From Progne subis subis (lineage: Eukaryota; Chordata; Aves; Passeriformes; Hirundinidae), in the NCBI GenBank assembly GCA_022316685.1, contig JAKJHU010001408.1, positions 1-64,000 of the forward strand: DNA of 64,000 nucleotides, read 5' to 3'. Shown piece after piece: positions 23,463 to 35,432 of the stretch (position 1 is the first letter of the stretch; every line of letters begins with the position of its first letter). The notes below the pieces were generated by a model. It was not told the DNA's origin and did not search any database. It worked only from the letters and a program-made list of their open reading frames with translations. Both the position numbers and the translations under genes were made by a program.

Positions 23463-24373
23463 CCCTCCCTGGGACACCACACCTGGGTCACCTGTCATGG
23501 AATTGCCATGGAAACCCAGCTGATTGGAAATGCACTGGTGGACAAAGGTTTTAGTGGGGTCAGTCACAAAGGGTGGTGGTTTTAAACTAAAGGAAGGGAG
23601 GTTCACATAAGGGGAGATAAGGAGGAAAGTTTTGATGATGTGATTGGTGATGCATCAGAACAGGTTCCGTGGGAGGTGGTCAATGCCCCATCCCTGGAAA
23701 CATTCAAGCCCAGCTGGGACAGGGCTCTGAACAACCTGATCTGGTGAAAGATGTCCCTACTCATGGCAGGGGTTTGGATGAGATGAGCACTGCAGAGCTC
23801 TTCCCATCCAAAGCATTCCAGGATTACATGGGGGGAAGGGGCTGCTCACTGGACTCCAGCCACTCCCCCCTTGACTCCTCCTTGTCTCTGCTGGAGCCCA
23901 CATCCAGCAGCCAAAGCCAGCCCCTTCTCTGGCCTTTCCCTGCCCTGCCCCAGGGGCTGACAGAGCCAGGCTGGCACAGGTGACCTTTAGGCTTTGCAGG
24001 GCTCAGGCACAGCGGCTGGGACAGAGTCAGGGCTGAGGTCACACTCTGTGGGCTGGGGCAGAGCCCAGACAGAAATGAGCCCTGGAGCAGCAGCTCTGCA
24101 GTGGTGGCCACCAGGCCGCCTTGCCAAGGGAGGCTTCTGGCCATGGCCTGGAAGCAGCTGCTGCTGCCAAGGTGCCTTTGGTGCCTCAGGCTCTCCCTGG
24201 CACAGCTCCCAGCACGGCACTCTGCACTTGTGCCCGAGGCCTTCACTGTGCTGGGGCTGGCCTGGGGCTTTTCCTGCAGCGGGATCTGCCCTGGTCCTGG
24301 CACAGGAAAGGCAGTTCCTGCTGGAGCAGGAGGCTCTGCCTGCAATGGGCTCAAACAACTCCAGCAAGGCCCT
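23463..24373 (+). repeat. Inverted duplication C, left arm
   Basis: Reverse complement of about 32433-33352, from 'accacacctgggtcacctgt' to 'caaacaactccagcaaggcc'. Similarity is high along the arm, including across the embedded CR1 tail. No gene recognised inside. Confidence 0.9.
23575..23830 (+). repeat. CR1 LINE 3' end inside duplication C
   Basis: 'ggagataaggaggaaagttt', 'gaggtggtcaatgcccca', 'ccctggaaacattcaag' and 'gggctctgaacaacctgatc' match the CR1 3' region, ending at 'gcattccaggatt'. Confidence 0.85.
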
Positions 24374-26464
24374 GTTTGCAAAGCCCCCAGTGGGAAATGA
24401 AGGAGGGATGGTCATACTGCTTTTGGTGTGAATAATGCCGAAACCAGCCTGACTCCTCCATCCAAAAGTTCAACCTCCTGAGAGGGAACTGCATCTGTGG
24501 CAGAGCTGGTAAAATCCCCAGAGAAAGGAACAACCAAGTGACACCACTGAGAGCTTCTGCAGAGCTGCTGAGCTGGCACAGCCTGGGCACATCTGACTGA
24601 CAGGGCAGCCCTTCAGACTAGAAAAGCCCCATCCCAAATTTTAATGGCAGCATCTACTGACATTTCCTGTCTTGGGAGAGTGTGGAGATTTCTCTCTGCA
24701 GTGGGGACACCCCTCAAGGTCACTGCTCCAGGCTGAGCCAAAGGGATTTACCCATGGTCATTGTTCTGGGAGAGTGAAATCAGTCTCTACTTAATTACTG
24801 GTTTTGCTTTAATTCAATTACTTCTAAATTGCTTCCTTTTTCAGCATGAGTGTCCCTCATTTAATGCAGTTCCAGAAGCTCAAGCTTCTCATTTTATGAG
24901 ACATCTGGGATGCAAAGGCCTTGTTAAGAAGGACAAAAGCAGAGGGAAGTGATTTGAAAGTATTAGGAAAAAATTACCCTTCTTATATACAAGGTTCACC
25001 AAGTCACTCCCTGTATTTCTCCATTTCAGATTCTTTCAGTCATTTACTCTGAGAGGTGCAGCTTGTTCTGATGGTTATCATGAACTGAAAACCTCACCAA
25101 TGGCACAACTCCCCAGTCCACTAGCAAAGGAATGGCCAAGTTGTAAAGTCCTCTAAACATTTGTCCTGCTTTGCTGCAAGAGTGATGCTGCACACACGGT
25201 GTGGAAAGCCAAGAGAAGCTGCAGCTGGTGGCACATCCTGTGACAGGAGCTGCACCTCACTGTCCAGGAAAGGTTCTTGAGAGCAGACAGCACTGTGGAG
25301 AAGATTCCTGGAAAACTGAAACAGCTGTCCAGAAGTGAAGTGAAAATGAAAAGAAAGAAGCCAAGATGTTTTCCTCCATTTATTTGTATGCTCTCTTTTT
25401 CCATGTTGCACTACTTCTCCATCCCATTAATTCCAAATGGATCTCACCTCTAAGACCAATGACAGTGATTTTTAGACACTCTGAAATACCGTGAACTACG
25501 CACAGTTTGCCTTCCCATTTTTGTTGGAAAGCAGTGCTGGAGACACAAGTGCAGTTCTTGGGTCAGACACGAATCCTAGAGGCAGGGAATGTGCCCTGAC
25601 AGTGTCTGAGCCTCAGCAGGGACAATGCACAGCAGCGTTGCTGTGCTGGGTTCCCATGGAACCATGCCAGGAGCAGCTGCTGAGGTCAGAAGCCATGGCA
25701 GCCACCACCCTGCTGCAAAGGCGCTTGGCAGGGTGGGCTCCTGCCCTGGCTCTGTGTGCCAGGAGCCGGCAGCGCTGGGTGCAGGGAGCCCAGGGAGGGC
25801 ACAGAAATGCTGGGCTGAGAAATGCTGGGGGGGACAGCGAGAGGGGCGTGTGCAGCCGGCCAGGGCACAGGAGCAGCACGCACAGGGGCACAGCCTGCAG
25901 GACAGATGGCCAAGGGCTGGGCAGGGCTGGCAGGGCCACAGGCACCCAGGCCTTTGTCCCCTGGGCTCTGGCAGCGCCTCTGGAGACCCCACAGAAGGAA
26001 CTTTCCTTTCAGGGGCTGCACTTTGGTCCTCCCTGGCCCCTCCCTGAGGAGGCTGGCAGGGGTTGCAGTTTGATGACATTTGTCCTTGCTGTCCCTCCCA
26101 TCCCACTGCCCCACCAACAGCCCCGAGGCACCCGTGAGGGACAGGCCCTGCTGTGCCAGGCCTGGGCTCAGGGCTTGGCCTTTCTGCTTCCTCCAGCCAA
26201 GCCAGGCCTTGCTGAGCCCTGCAGTTCCTGCTGCTGTGCCCCAAGCTCGCTCGGCCGGTGTTGGAAAGGGACTTGAGGTACCTCGATCCCCTCGGGTGGT
26301 GCATGGGAGAAAACGACAAACTTCTCAGGAGGGTGGAGAACAAACTTTATACTTACAGACTTCAGAGAATGACGTACTTGGGAAAACTTAAAGCAACATG
26401 CAATTACAGTAAATCATTTCACAAACACTGACTGAGCAAACTTTAACCTCTCCAAGTTCTTCAG
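24374..26464. other. Intergenic, nothing recognised
   Basis: AT-rich to about 25480, GC-rich from 25600 to 26260. Long open frames in the GC-rich part (for example 25491-26276) translate to low-complexity protein with no domain. Confidence 0.4.
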
Positions 26465-27240
26465 ATTTTGAGAAGAGGAAGTCAGGAGAAGAGAGAGAGG
26501 GAGATAGAGATCCACAGCTTCCCCTGGATCCAGCACCATCTCAGCTGCTGTGAGCTCCAGGGCCGTGGGACGTGTCAGTGTCACAGCCGTGTCACAGCCT
26601 CACCTGCTCTGGCCCCTCTCACAGGTGGGGTTTTTGGGGTGCCAGGGGCTTGGCAGCCACTTTGGGGCTGGACCAGAGGCTGCAGTGGCTGGGGCTGGGG
26701 CAGTGACCATCCCACCTACACAGAACTTGCCCTGGCCCCCAAACACACACTGGAGACGTCTGGGGCCATTCATCATTTCTCTGCTCTCCAGCACCGAGGC
26801 AATGGACTCTGGCTGCAGCTCTGAGTTCATGCCCAAGGCAACCTCCCCTGGCAATGGGGCTCCATGGAGCTGCTCTCAGGAACCACCCAGAGTTGGGGAG
26901 AGACCCAAAACCACCTCAGAAATGTGCGATACTCCAAAATCTCTTCAGTAACATGGAATATCCAAAAACTCCCTCAGTAAAAGGGCGTATCATCCCCAAA
27001 TTTTGGGTATCTCATTCCAGACACAACCCCACCTCTCCAATCCCAACTCCTACCCACCCCACCCCTGCTGGACATCAAGACCCCTTTCCCAAGCTGTACT
27101 TCCCTCATTTCAACCTCCCAAATCCCCTCCCACCCATCCTGCCCCACCTTATGCCCATCTCACCCCTCCTGATGTGCATCGTGCTTTGCCCAATCCCCTT
27201 CACACGCTACTCCACCCTGACCGGCAGCAGAATCAAGTAA
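26465..27240 (-). repeat. 3' flank of the minus-strand zinc-finger gene, shared with the plus copy
   Basis: Reverse complement of parts of 44190-44775 (shared words include 'agctgctgtgagctccaggg', 'cagtgtcacagccgtgtcac', 'ggtgccaggggcttggcagc'). This shows that the zinc-finger gene was duplicated together with its downstream DNA, in opposite orientation. Confidence 0.75.
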
Positions 27241-27653
27241 TTTTGGGTGGGACTAAGTAGTTTTCAGTGGCAGAGTAGTTTTGAGGTGACAGGTCAAACC
27301 CTCTCCTATCTTTGTGTGCCAAGACATGGAGACAACTACACCGAATACTCCCAAAACCCCCAAATCCTCCCAAGTTATCTCCCTGAATCCCAGATAACCT
27401 CTAAACATCCATAAAAAGTGAGACTAGAAATGCTTTTTTACCCCAAATTTTGTCTGTTTTAAAGGGATGAATATTAATCAGAATAATATTAGAGACCACC
27501 AAACAAAAGGACCACCAGCCCAGTATCTTGCCAACACAGATCACTGGGAATGTGGGTCACCAGGGGTCTGCCCAGTTGGGTCCTCTGATGGGGGATGGAG
27601 TTGGAGCAATGCATGAAGCTCTTCGCACAGTCGGGGCACTCACAGGCCTTCCC

Positions 27654-29136
27654 TTACTGGTGGTTCCATTGGTGTCTGCTCAAGTGAGAGCTCATGGACA
27701 AGTTCTTCCCACAAGCAGGACATTGGTAGGGCCATTTCCTGGTTTGGATCCTCCGGTGACGGAGCAGGTGGGAGTTTGTACTGAAGCTCATTCCACATTC
27801 CCTGCACTGGTAGGGCCTCTTCCCATTGTGGGTCATTTTGTGGATGACCAGTTGGTTGCTCTGGTGGAAGCCCTTCCTGCATTCCGCACACTTGTAGGGC
27901 ATTTCCCCAGTGAGGATGTTCTGGTGGGAGATCAAGTGGGAGGTCCGGGTGAAGCTCATCCCACATTCCCTGCACTGGTAGGGCCTCTCCCTGGTGCAGA
28001 TCTTTTGGTGGATGATTCGTTGGGTGATAAGGGTAGTGTTTTGCTTGAAGCCCTTCCTGCAGTTGGGGCAGTGGAAGGGTCCCTACTCTATGTGAATCCA
28101 CTGGTGCAGGAGGAGACTGGAGCCGCTCCGAAACCTCGGGACACTTGTAAGGTTTCTCCCTGGTGTGGATCTTTTGGTGGCAGATCAGGTGCGATCTCTG
28201 GCTGAAGCTCTTCCCACATTGCTCACATAAGTAAGGCCATTCCCTGGTGTGGATCCTCTGGTGGCGGATCAGGTTGGACCTCTGGCTGAAGCTCTTCCCA
28301 CACGGCCCACACTTGTAGGGCCTCTCTCCAGTGTGGATCCTCTGGTGGCAGATCAGGTGGGAAATCTGGCTGAAGCACATCCTACATTCCTCACACTGGT
28401 GGGGCCTCTCCCTGGTGTGGGTCCTCTGGTGGCAGATCAGGTGGGATCTCTGGCTGAAGCTCTTCCCACATTGCTCACACTGGTAGGGCCGTTCCGTGCT
28501 ATGGATCCTCTGGTGGCAGATCAGGTGGGATCTCTGGCTGAAGCTCTTCCCGCATTCCCCACACTCATAGGGCCTCTCCCCAGTGTGGATGCGACGGTGG
28601 GTCACAAGGGTGGAGTTGTGCTTGAAGCCCTTCCCACATTCTTCACATTTGTAGGGCTGATCCCCAGTTTGGATCACCTGGTGCTGGATCAGCTGGGAGC
28701 TCTGGCTGAAGCTCTGACCATCTTCCTGGCATAGGCTGGGTCTTCCATTCTCCGAGCACCCTGGGATGGGTTTGGAACCCTTCCGTATGCAGGATCTCTG
28801 GGGCTTTTCCTTCCCATTGGAGTCCTGCGCAGTGGAGCCACTCAAAATGGATTCTTCCATGAAGTTCTGCCCTTGGGATTTGTCCTGCCTGGTCTCCATC
28901 CTCAGATCCTTGCCTGCGGGAGGAAGGAAAAGGAGAGGATGGGATTTGACTCAGTGCCAGAGGGAAGGGGAAGGAGATCCACCCATTGCATCCCTGGCAG
29001 GAAAGTGTTGGCAGCGGGGTTGTCCTGCAGCCAGGGGCCATGCTGGGCTGGGAGATGGACCAGAAGAGAGGGGGAAAGGGGCACTGACTTCCTCCTCACC
29101 TGCCTGGCTGTCCTGGAGCATCTTCCTCTTCCTCAT
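27654..29136 (-). pseudogene. C2H2 zinc-finger gene, frameshifted
   Basis: Member of the avian multi-copy C2H2 family; such proteins normally bind DNA in the nucleus. Exon 1 starts at 29136 (MRKRKML...) and runs to 29100 with a GTGAGG donor. A 186-base intron ends in CAG at 28916-28914, and exon 2 opens with the family leader METRQDKS at 28899. Six intact fingers with TGERP-type linkers follow (to about 28150). The seventh loses bases near 28135, shifting the frame. In the original frame a TAG follows at 28085-28083, then about five more fingers down to 27654. The shifted frame stays open to 27640 with a Pro-rich tail, so a six-finger protein with a novel C-terminus is possible. No KRAB or SCAN domain is visible. 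Confidence 0.88.
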
Positions 29137-29149
29137 GGCCTAAGCTAAA

Positions 29150-29700
29150 AAATAAAAAAAATTAAACTAAAAATGCAGTAGGAAAAAAAAAAAAAAATGC
29201 TGATAGAGTTAGACTACAACTTGATACCTGGTTGTTAAGGGTTTTGCTAGCAGTCCAATCAAATCGTGGCTGCAGTCCTCCTGGAGTGACAGATGTGGCT
29301 TTGCTGAAGCAACAATCTTGTAGAAGGGTGTAGGTTTCCTCTGAAGGTCCACTGGTGGTGTAGATGGGTCTGGTCTTCCTCTGGGAATCCAGTGGAAACA
29401 GGCTGCTTCTGGTGTTTAAATCTCAGATTATATCCAGGTGGGAATGCTTGGCTCCTCCCTCTGGGTGGAGCATCTCACAATGGGATGATGTAATTTTATC
29501 AGTCATGCAGTGAGAGGCAATGGCCCATTAACAGAAGATATCTCCCTGGAGGGAGAATGGGTCATGGAAGAGATCAGGAACACTGCCCCCTTTGGTTTTA
29601 ACCACTGTCCCATTAACAAAAGATATCACCCTGGAGTTATGAGAAATGGGACATGGAACAGTTTTTACTTGGATCTCCAGTTGGTTTTTTTTCAAAGTAG
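29150..29700 (-). repeat. LTR-like element upstream of the minus-strand zinc-finger gene
   Basis: Reverse complement of the element at 41293-41990 and related to 31102-31649. Shared segments include 'gagccaagcattcccacctgg', a TATA-like 'ggatataatctgagatttaa' and 'tttccactggattcccagag'. It ends only tens of bases before exon 1, in the same transcriptional orientation as the gene. A pyrimidine-rich run ending in TTTTAG lies directly before the ATG-containing segment. Confidence 0.75.
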
Positions 29701-29739
29701 CACAATGGGAGAAGTAGGACCATGCTGGGAAGCTACTGT

Positions 29740-30475
29740 GAGAAGTTTGGAGCGACTGGTCTACATTGTGGGTGACTGGGCAGGACTGGGAGCATGCAGG
29801 GAGGGACTGGCATCATACTGGGAGTGACTGGGACTGTACTAGGGGCAACTGGGAGAACTGGGAACACACTGGATGAAAGTGGGAGCAACTGGGACCATGC
29901 TAGGGGTAAACTGTATCATAATGGGGAATGACTGGCAGTGACTGGGCTCATACTGGGAGTGCTGAGGAAACTGGAACCACACCTGGGGGGCAACTGTGCC
30001 CATACTGGGAGTAGCCACTTCCAGCACCAGGACTCCTGAACCCGTTTCCCAGCCATCCCGCCCCTTCAGCTCCAGCAACCCTGCCAGGGTCCTGGCAATC
30101 CCAGAGGTGCCCCCCTCTTGGGGTCCCCACTTGAGGGTTCTGGGGGTCTCCTCGTTCAGGGAAGCCATGGCTCTCCTGGGGCTCCTCAAACCCCGTGTCC
30201 CCCCGCACGGTACCCATGTGGCCCCAGCAGAGCTCGGAGGGCCCAGCCCAGGAAAACCAACCCCCACTGTGGGGGAACCCACATCCCCCTGCCCCTGCGC
30301 ATCATCCCCCATACTGGGGGTGACTGAGAACCACTGAGAGCACACTGGGAGCAAATGGCATCATACTGGGACTGACTGGTTTGATCTAGCTGGAGGCAAG
30401 TGGGACCATACTGAGAGTGATTGGAAGGACTGGGGATGACTGGGAATACACTGGGGGTGCCTGGGACTAACTGGG
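29740..30475 (+). repeat. ACTGGGA minisatellite, interrupted
   Basis: Many degenerate copies of 'actgggagcaactgggac' and 'catactgggagtgactgg' at 29740-30020 and again at 30310-30475. About 290 bases of GC-rich non-repeat DNA lie between. Confidence 0.8.
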
Positions 30476-31101
30476 ATTTACAGAACCTTCAACAAGGACA
30501 TCTGGAATTGATCCCCCCACTCCCTCCCAGCCCTCCCCTGGACACTGTGGCATCTCCCAAACACCCTGTCAGGTTCTCCCTGGAGCAGAACGATGGTCCC
30601 AGCTCTGGGGCTGGGGGCGCTCCTGGGGGGCTGAGGGAGGGAGTACAGTAAATCCTCTATTTCTAGAAATCAGGACCCCGTGCTTCCCTTTTCGTGGCCG
30701 TCCCATGGCTCCCAGCCTCGAGACTTCACATATGCTTGACTTTGGGATGGCCTGGAATGCCTTGGACCCCCATTTCTGCCTTTCTCAGCCCCCAGACCCA
30801 CCATTTTGCAAAAGCAGAGACCCCGTGAATTCCCCCTTCCTAAATATTCTGGGTGTCCCTGAAACAGGGGTTAGAAATTAAGGGGTATTGATCAGAAATT
30901 GTATTATTAGAAATAATATTGCTTAGTTGCTGCTACATTTTTTTACAGTATTAGCTGCTTGTGAAAAAAAGGCAGGGCTTATGCGTGAAAGCAGCAAGGA
31001 ATGCAAGGATAGGTGATATGGAGAAGGACACAAGTTTGCTGAACTCCCAAGGATACTGAGATAATGGAGCTCCTTGGACCTCTGGAACTATATGACATCA
31101 G
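30476..31101. other. Intergenic, nothing recognised
   Basis: GC-rich to about 30830 and AT-rich after that. A short frame at 30593-30634 resembles a signal peptide but is not supported as a gene. Confidence 0.35.
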
Positions 31102-31649
31102 TGTCCTGTTACAGTGTAAGATGTGCCCAAAGTATGTATTCTCTCACCATCTACATGAGCTGTTGAAACTAAGTTGGGCAGTGTTTCCCTTGCCCCCTCC
31201 ATCCAGACTATCTTCTGTTAATGGCCCATCAACGCCCTGCTGCATGACTCATAGATAACTCCCTCCAGGAGCTATCTCTGTTCAATGGGCAATCAAGGCC
31301 CCATTGCAAGACTGATAAAATGATATCAGCCCATTGTGAGATGCTGTGTCCACGGGGAGGAGCCAAGCATTCCCACCTGGATAGAATCTGGGATTTGGGA
31401 CAGCACAGGCAGCCTTACCCACTGGATTCCCAGAGGACAAGAGCTACCAGACCTTTCTGTGGGATCACTGCTTCAACCAGACCACTTCATCTGGACTGCT
31501 ACCACCACCACAGGGAATCAGATTGTATTCTGACTGTGACAGTGATCCTTTGTACTATTGCATTTATTTTATTTTACCTTGTTTTCTCTCCTATTAAATT
31601 GTTTTTTTCTGATTTGGAGTCTCTCGTTGGTTTTACTTTCAAGCCAGCA
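31102..31649 (+). repeat. Solo LTR-like element of the zinc-finger-linked family
   Basis: Starts TGTCCTGTTACAG and carries the family blocks 'gaggagccaagcattcccac', 'cactggattcccagaggac' and 'attgcttcaaccag'-like words. A U5-like end has 'cctattaaattg' (poly(A)-type signal) and 'ggagtctctcgttgg'. A possible direct repeat, GACATC, lies at 31094-31099 and 31656-31661, slightly outside the TG/CA edges. ERV-L or another avian LTR family; not assigned. Confidence 0.65.
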
Positions 31650-32432
31650 CACCTAGACATCTTTCACCTACTTTCTCTGTTAGAATTGACCAGTCCTTCC
31701 TCTCTATGATCACCAATTTGGTCAAATAAGACTAAAAAGCAATGATCCCTTGCAACATGGTGATCTACTCAGTATATTTTACATTTTCCCATTTATTAGG
31801 TATCAAGACTTAATTCTGACATGTAAAAAATACAGTCTTTCAGCATTAAGAGGCAGAGGGCATGAATTCCATTGAAATTGTCTCATTAATATTAATTTTT
31901 CTTCAGAGTGGCTCATGAACTGTTTCAAGTTTGGGTAAGCAATTAATGCATCGGTGACTCTAAAAGATAGGGAAAAATGATTGTGAGCAAGCAAATAATG
32001 GCTTGCTTAGGGACACAGCAGTCTCTGCATTTTTAGAAGAGAATTTCATTATTTTTTTTGAGCTTTAAAGAAGCAAACAAAGAAAAAAAGCTTTATATAT
32101 TGAGAAATATCATATATAATTATGCAAGTGTTAATGTGAGAATCTACAGAGTGTCATGCCTAATGATACATGTAGTTGTGCAGTTTTTTTGCCAAACGTT
32201 TATGTGCAAAAGATTGGACAGGTGGGATTGCACTGTGTGCAATTTGTCCCACAGGATTAGCTATGGAATACCAGACATATTTCTATAAATACAGCTATGA
32301 TTGATTCTGATCAGGTTTAGACAGAAAGATTTATTCACCCCAGAGTAAATAAAAAAGAGTTATTTGCTCCACAGTATAGATGTTATAAAAATTATAGAGA
32401 ACAGTGCTCTAGGAAGCAATTTTGAAGTAAAC
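31650..32432. other. AT-rich intergenic, nothing recognised
   Basis: No gene, repeat family or regulatory signal recognised. Confidence 0.4.
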
Positions 32433-33352
32433 AAGGCTTTGCTGGAGTTGTTTGAGCCCATTGCAGGCAGAGCCTCCTGCTCCAGCAGGAACTGCCTTTC
32501 CTGTGCCAGGACCAGGGCAGATCCCGCTGCAGGAAAAGCCCCAGGCCAGCCCCAAGACAGTGAAGGCCTCGGGCACAAGTGCAGAGTGCCATGCTGGGAG
32601 CTGTGCCAGGGAGAGCCTGAGGCACCAAAGGCACCTTGGCAGCAGCAGCTGCTTCCAGGCCACGGCCAGAAGCCTCCCTTGGCAAGGCGGCCTGGTGGCC
32701 ACCACTGCAGAGCTGCTGCTCCAGGGCTCATTTCTGTCTGGGCTCTGCCCCAGCCCACAGAGTGTGACCTCAGCCCTGACTCTGTCCCAGCCGCTGTGCC
32801 TGAGCCCTGCAAAGCCTAAAGGTCACCTGTGCCAGCCTGGCTCTGTCAGCCCCTGGGGCAGGGCAGGGAAAGGCCAGAGAAGGGGCTGGCTTTGGCTGCT
32901 GGATGTGGGCTCCAGCAGAGACAAGGAGGAGTCAAGGGGGGAGTGGCTGGAGTCCAGTGAGCAGCCCCTTCCCCCCATGTAATCCTGGAATGCTTTGGAT
33001 GGGAAGAGCTCTGCAGTGCTCATCTCATCCAAACCCCTGCCATGAGTAGGGACATCTTTCACCAGATCAGGTTGTTCAGAGCCCTGTCCCAGCTGGGCTT
33101 GAATGTTTCCAGGGATGGTGCATTGAGCACCTCCCCGGGAACCTGTCCTGAGGTATCACCATCCTCATCATCAAAAATTTCCTCCTTATCTCCCCTTATC
33201 TGAACCTCCCTTCCTTTAGTTTAAAATCACCATGCTTTGTCCTATTGTGACAGGCCCCACTAAAACCTTTGTCCAGCACTGCATTTCCAGTTAGCTTGGT
33301 TTCCATGGCAATTCCATGACAGGTGACCCAGGTGTGCTTTCCCAGAGAGGGT
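32433..33352 (-). repeat. Inverted duplication C, right arm
   Basis: Reverse complement of 23463-24373, with a CR1 3' tail on the minus strand at about 32990-33250. The two arms are separated by roughly 8 kb. The ERV-B fragment begins directly beside this arm. Confidence 0.9.
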
Positions 33353-33419
33353 TGTGGCAGAGACATGGGACATCATACAATGATCACCGAACAGTTTTTT
33401 TTTCTTGGTTTTGCTGCCT

Positions 33420-34300
33420 GCCCTTTCACACTATGTCCTCCAAGCCTTTGTAAAGATTAATTGCTGAGATGGCGATAGCAGGACGGAAGCAATTTGCACA
33501 ATATCTTGTTCCAAAAGCATATTGCAGGTAAATAGATATTGCAATAACTGGTAGGTGAACAGGGAATGCAGCCCATATTGTACTACTCTTTGGGCTTTAT
33601 CTAATTGTTTCCAGTCAAAAGCTTCCTATTTTTGCCCACCACCTGGCTGCAGTATTGCAGGGAATGCTTGTGGAATAAGCTGTCCCTCAACTAAGGCTTC
33701 ACGGATTACCCCTTTCCATCTCTCATTTGGATCTGTACGTGGTTCAGCAAATGCTGGCAGCAGTGTAAATCCGAACTGCTTTGCTGGTGCTGACGCTCCA
33801 GCAGGGGACAGTGGAGGATCATGGATTTGTGGAGGGTCACAGAACGAATATGAAGAAGCTGGTGGCACAACAGGGGATTGGGAATTCAGTGCATGGAGTT
33901 TTCCTAACACTTCCTGTAATAATGTTTTGATTGTGTCATCACTATTTTTTACTTCCTCTTTTTCTGTCAAAGAGACAGGAGAGGAGTCTGGTAATTGGGG
34001 ACATTTTGGACGACATGCTGACTTTCTGACTGAACTGTCTGTTTTGTTTGTTGTCATTTTTTAGGCTCTGGAATTTATCTTGAGCCTCTGTTACATTGTT
34101 ACACTTGTTATCAGAATTGTGAACGGCTTGTGCTTCAGGCAAGGGAGATGCAGTGGTTATGGGAACTGGAATACACATAGAAAAGGTAGATGTTGCTACA
34201 GGGTGGATAGATTCAGCGCTAGGTGTTAAAGCAACAAAAGCAGAAGCAGCAGCTTGTCTTTCAGCCTTCATAGATTACTAAATCTCTATGATTAGCTTCC
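33420..34300 (-). pseudogene. gag: ERV-B gag fragment
   Basis: Partial virion structural polyprotein. On the minus strand two overlapping frames (34271-33942 and 34057-33626) give an Ala/Pro-rich spacer and then the start of capsid. The capsid carries the segment WKGVIREALVEGQLIPQAFPAI; the next frame (33620 to 33420) has a DWK...YGLHS-type motif and an LLSPSQQLIF end. These are betaretrovirus-like capsid N-terminal signatures. Matrix is not clear and the rest of gag is missing. At least one frameshift separates the two capsid parts. Everything downstream has been deleted up to a trace of the LTR. Confidence 0.7.
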
Positions 34301-34545
34301 AATGTGTTGAATATTTACTAGCTTCTTTAGCAGCTGCTCTCCCACTGCTTATTGCATCCCATCATGTTTTTCCAATGTCTCCCATACCAAGAGCTCCAAG
34401 GCTACATTTGCACCTGATATGAGTCCTTTTTCCCAAGCCCAGCATATAACATTCCATAAAATGGAGCCATCACATTTCATGCCTCTCATAGAGGTAATAT
34501 ATTGGAGGAGGTTTTAGGACTTCCCCTTGCTCTTTGTCCACCCCC

Positions 34546-34945
34546 TGTCACCGTAGATTTTCTGAATTTTTTTTAAGTCTTCTACTTATTCATAAGATAG
34601 AGTCAGTTTCTTTAGTTTCTGCATAATATTAGGAGCTATATTTTGCTTTTCTCATGCATGGGAACATAAACAAACCTTTTTCTTCATTCCCTGTCCTTTG
34701 TTTACATATTTCTAGCCTGAAAATAATGTTAATTAACAGCTGGTCTGGCCAGTGGGGTGAAGGGTAGTAAAAAAGCCAATCTACAACCAGACTCACAAAT
34801 GTATAAAAATGAAAATAATAAGCAGGTTCTCTCACTCTCGGCTTGGGGAGCAACTCTGCACTGCAGACCTCTTGTCTCTGTGTTATTGCTTTGCATGCCA
34901 CTACCACAACCCCCATCTCCTCCCTGACTGCTCACTTGATCAAGG
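34546..34945 (+). repeat. ERV-C-type solo LTR inside ERV-B
   Basis: Diverged plus-strand match to the LTR at 51326-51727. Shared words include 'aacataaacaaacc', 'tcctttgtttacatatttct', 'aaaaaagccaatct' and 'cacaaatgtataaaaa'. It lies between ERV-B gag and its leader, in the opposite orientation. The right edge is approximate. Confidence 0.75.
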
Positions 34946-34997
34946 TGAGTTTCTTCATGAGCTTTAATAGGCGCACCTCATCGGCTCCTCGGCAGTC

Positions 34998-35337
34998 TCC
35001 TCCTCCCGCCGACTTCTTGGTGAGGCTTCCTGCTGGGGCAGCAGGGAGAGTTACCTCTCCTCCCACCGTATCCTTGGTGAGGCTTCCTGCCGGGGCAGCA
35101 GGGATAGTTACCTCTCCTCCCACCGTATTCTGGGTGAGGCTTCCTGCCGGGGCAGCAGGGATAGTTATCTCTCCTCCCACCGTATTCTTGGTGAGGCTTC
35201 CTTCCTGGGGCAGCAGGGATAGTTACCTCTCCTCCCATCGTATTCTTGGCGAGGCTTCCTGCCGGGGCAGCAGGGATAATTACCTCTCCTCCTGTGTATT
35301 CTTGGTGAGGCTTCCTTCCTGGGGCAGCAGGGATAGT
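34998..35337 (-). repeat. 57-bp tandem repeat in the ERV-B leader
   Basis: Six copies of a 57-58-base unit plus a partial one. On the minus strand each unit contains 'ggaggagaggtaactatccc', a GAG/GTAACT that resembles a splice donor in most units. In one minus-strand frame the units encode a 19-residue repeat (GGEVTIPAAPAGSLTKNTV). Confidence 0.92.
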
Positions 35338-35412
35338 TTCAGTCAGCTTTCCTGCTTTCCCTCAATTCTTCTTTCCACTGCTGCGCAGTACATGAGAAAT
35401 CTGAGGGTCTTG

Positions 35413-35430
35413 GTCCCTGTTTGGGCACCA
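35413..35430 (-). other. ERV-B primer-binding site, tRNA-Lys3 type
   Basis: The minus strand reads TGGTGCCCAAACAGGGAC, differing from the lysine-3 primer site at two positions, both CpG decay. It begins two bases after the LTR end. Confidence 0.85.
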
Positions 35431-35432
35431 CC

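Noticed and set aside
25491..26276. 261-codon plus frame
   Set aside because: GC-rich, compositionally biased; several overlapping frames of equal quality; no motif.
27528..28734. Plus-strand frames across the zinc-finger region, and 42570-43862 minus
   Set aside because: Antisense shadows of the zinc-finger exons; their repeat pattern comes from the finger repeats.
30593..30634. Short frame resembling a class I MHC signal peptide
   Set aside because: Only 13 codons before a stop, no splice donor and no alpha-1 exon nearby; GC-rich DNA gives such Leu/Gly/Ala runs by chance.
34998..35337. Regularly spaced repeats as a possible CRISPR array
   Set aside because: Head-to-tail repeat with no unique spacers, inside a vertebrate retroviral leader.
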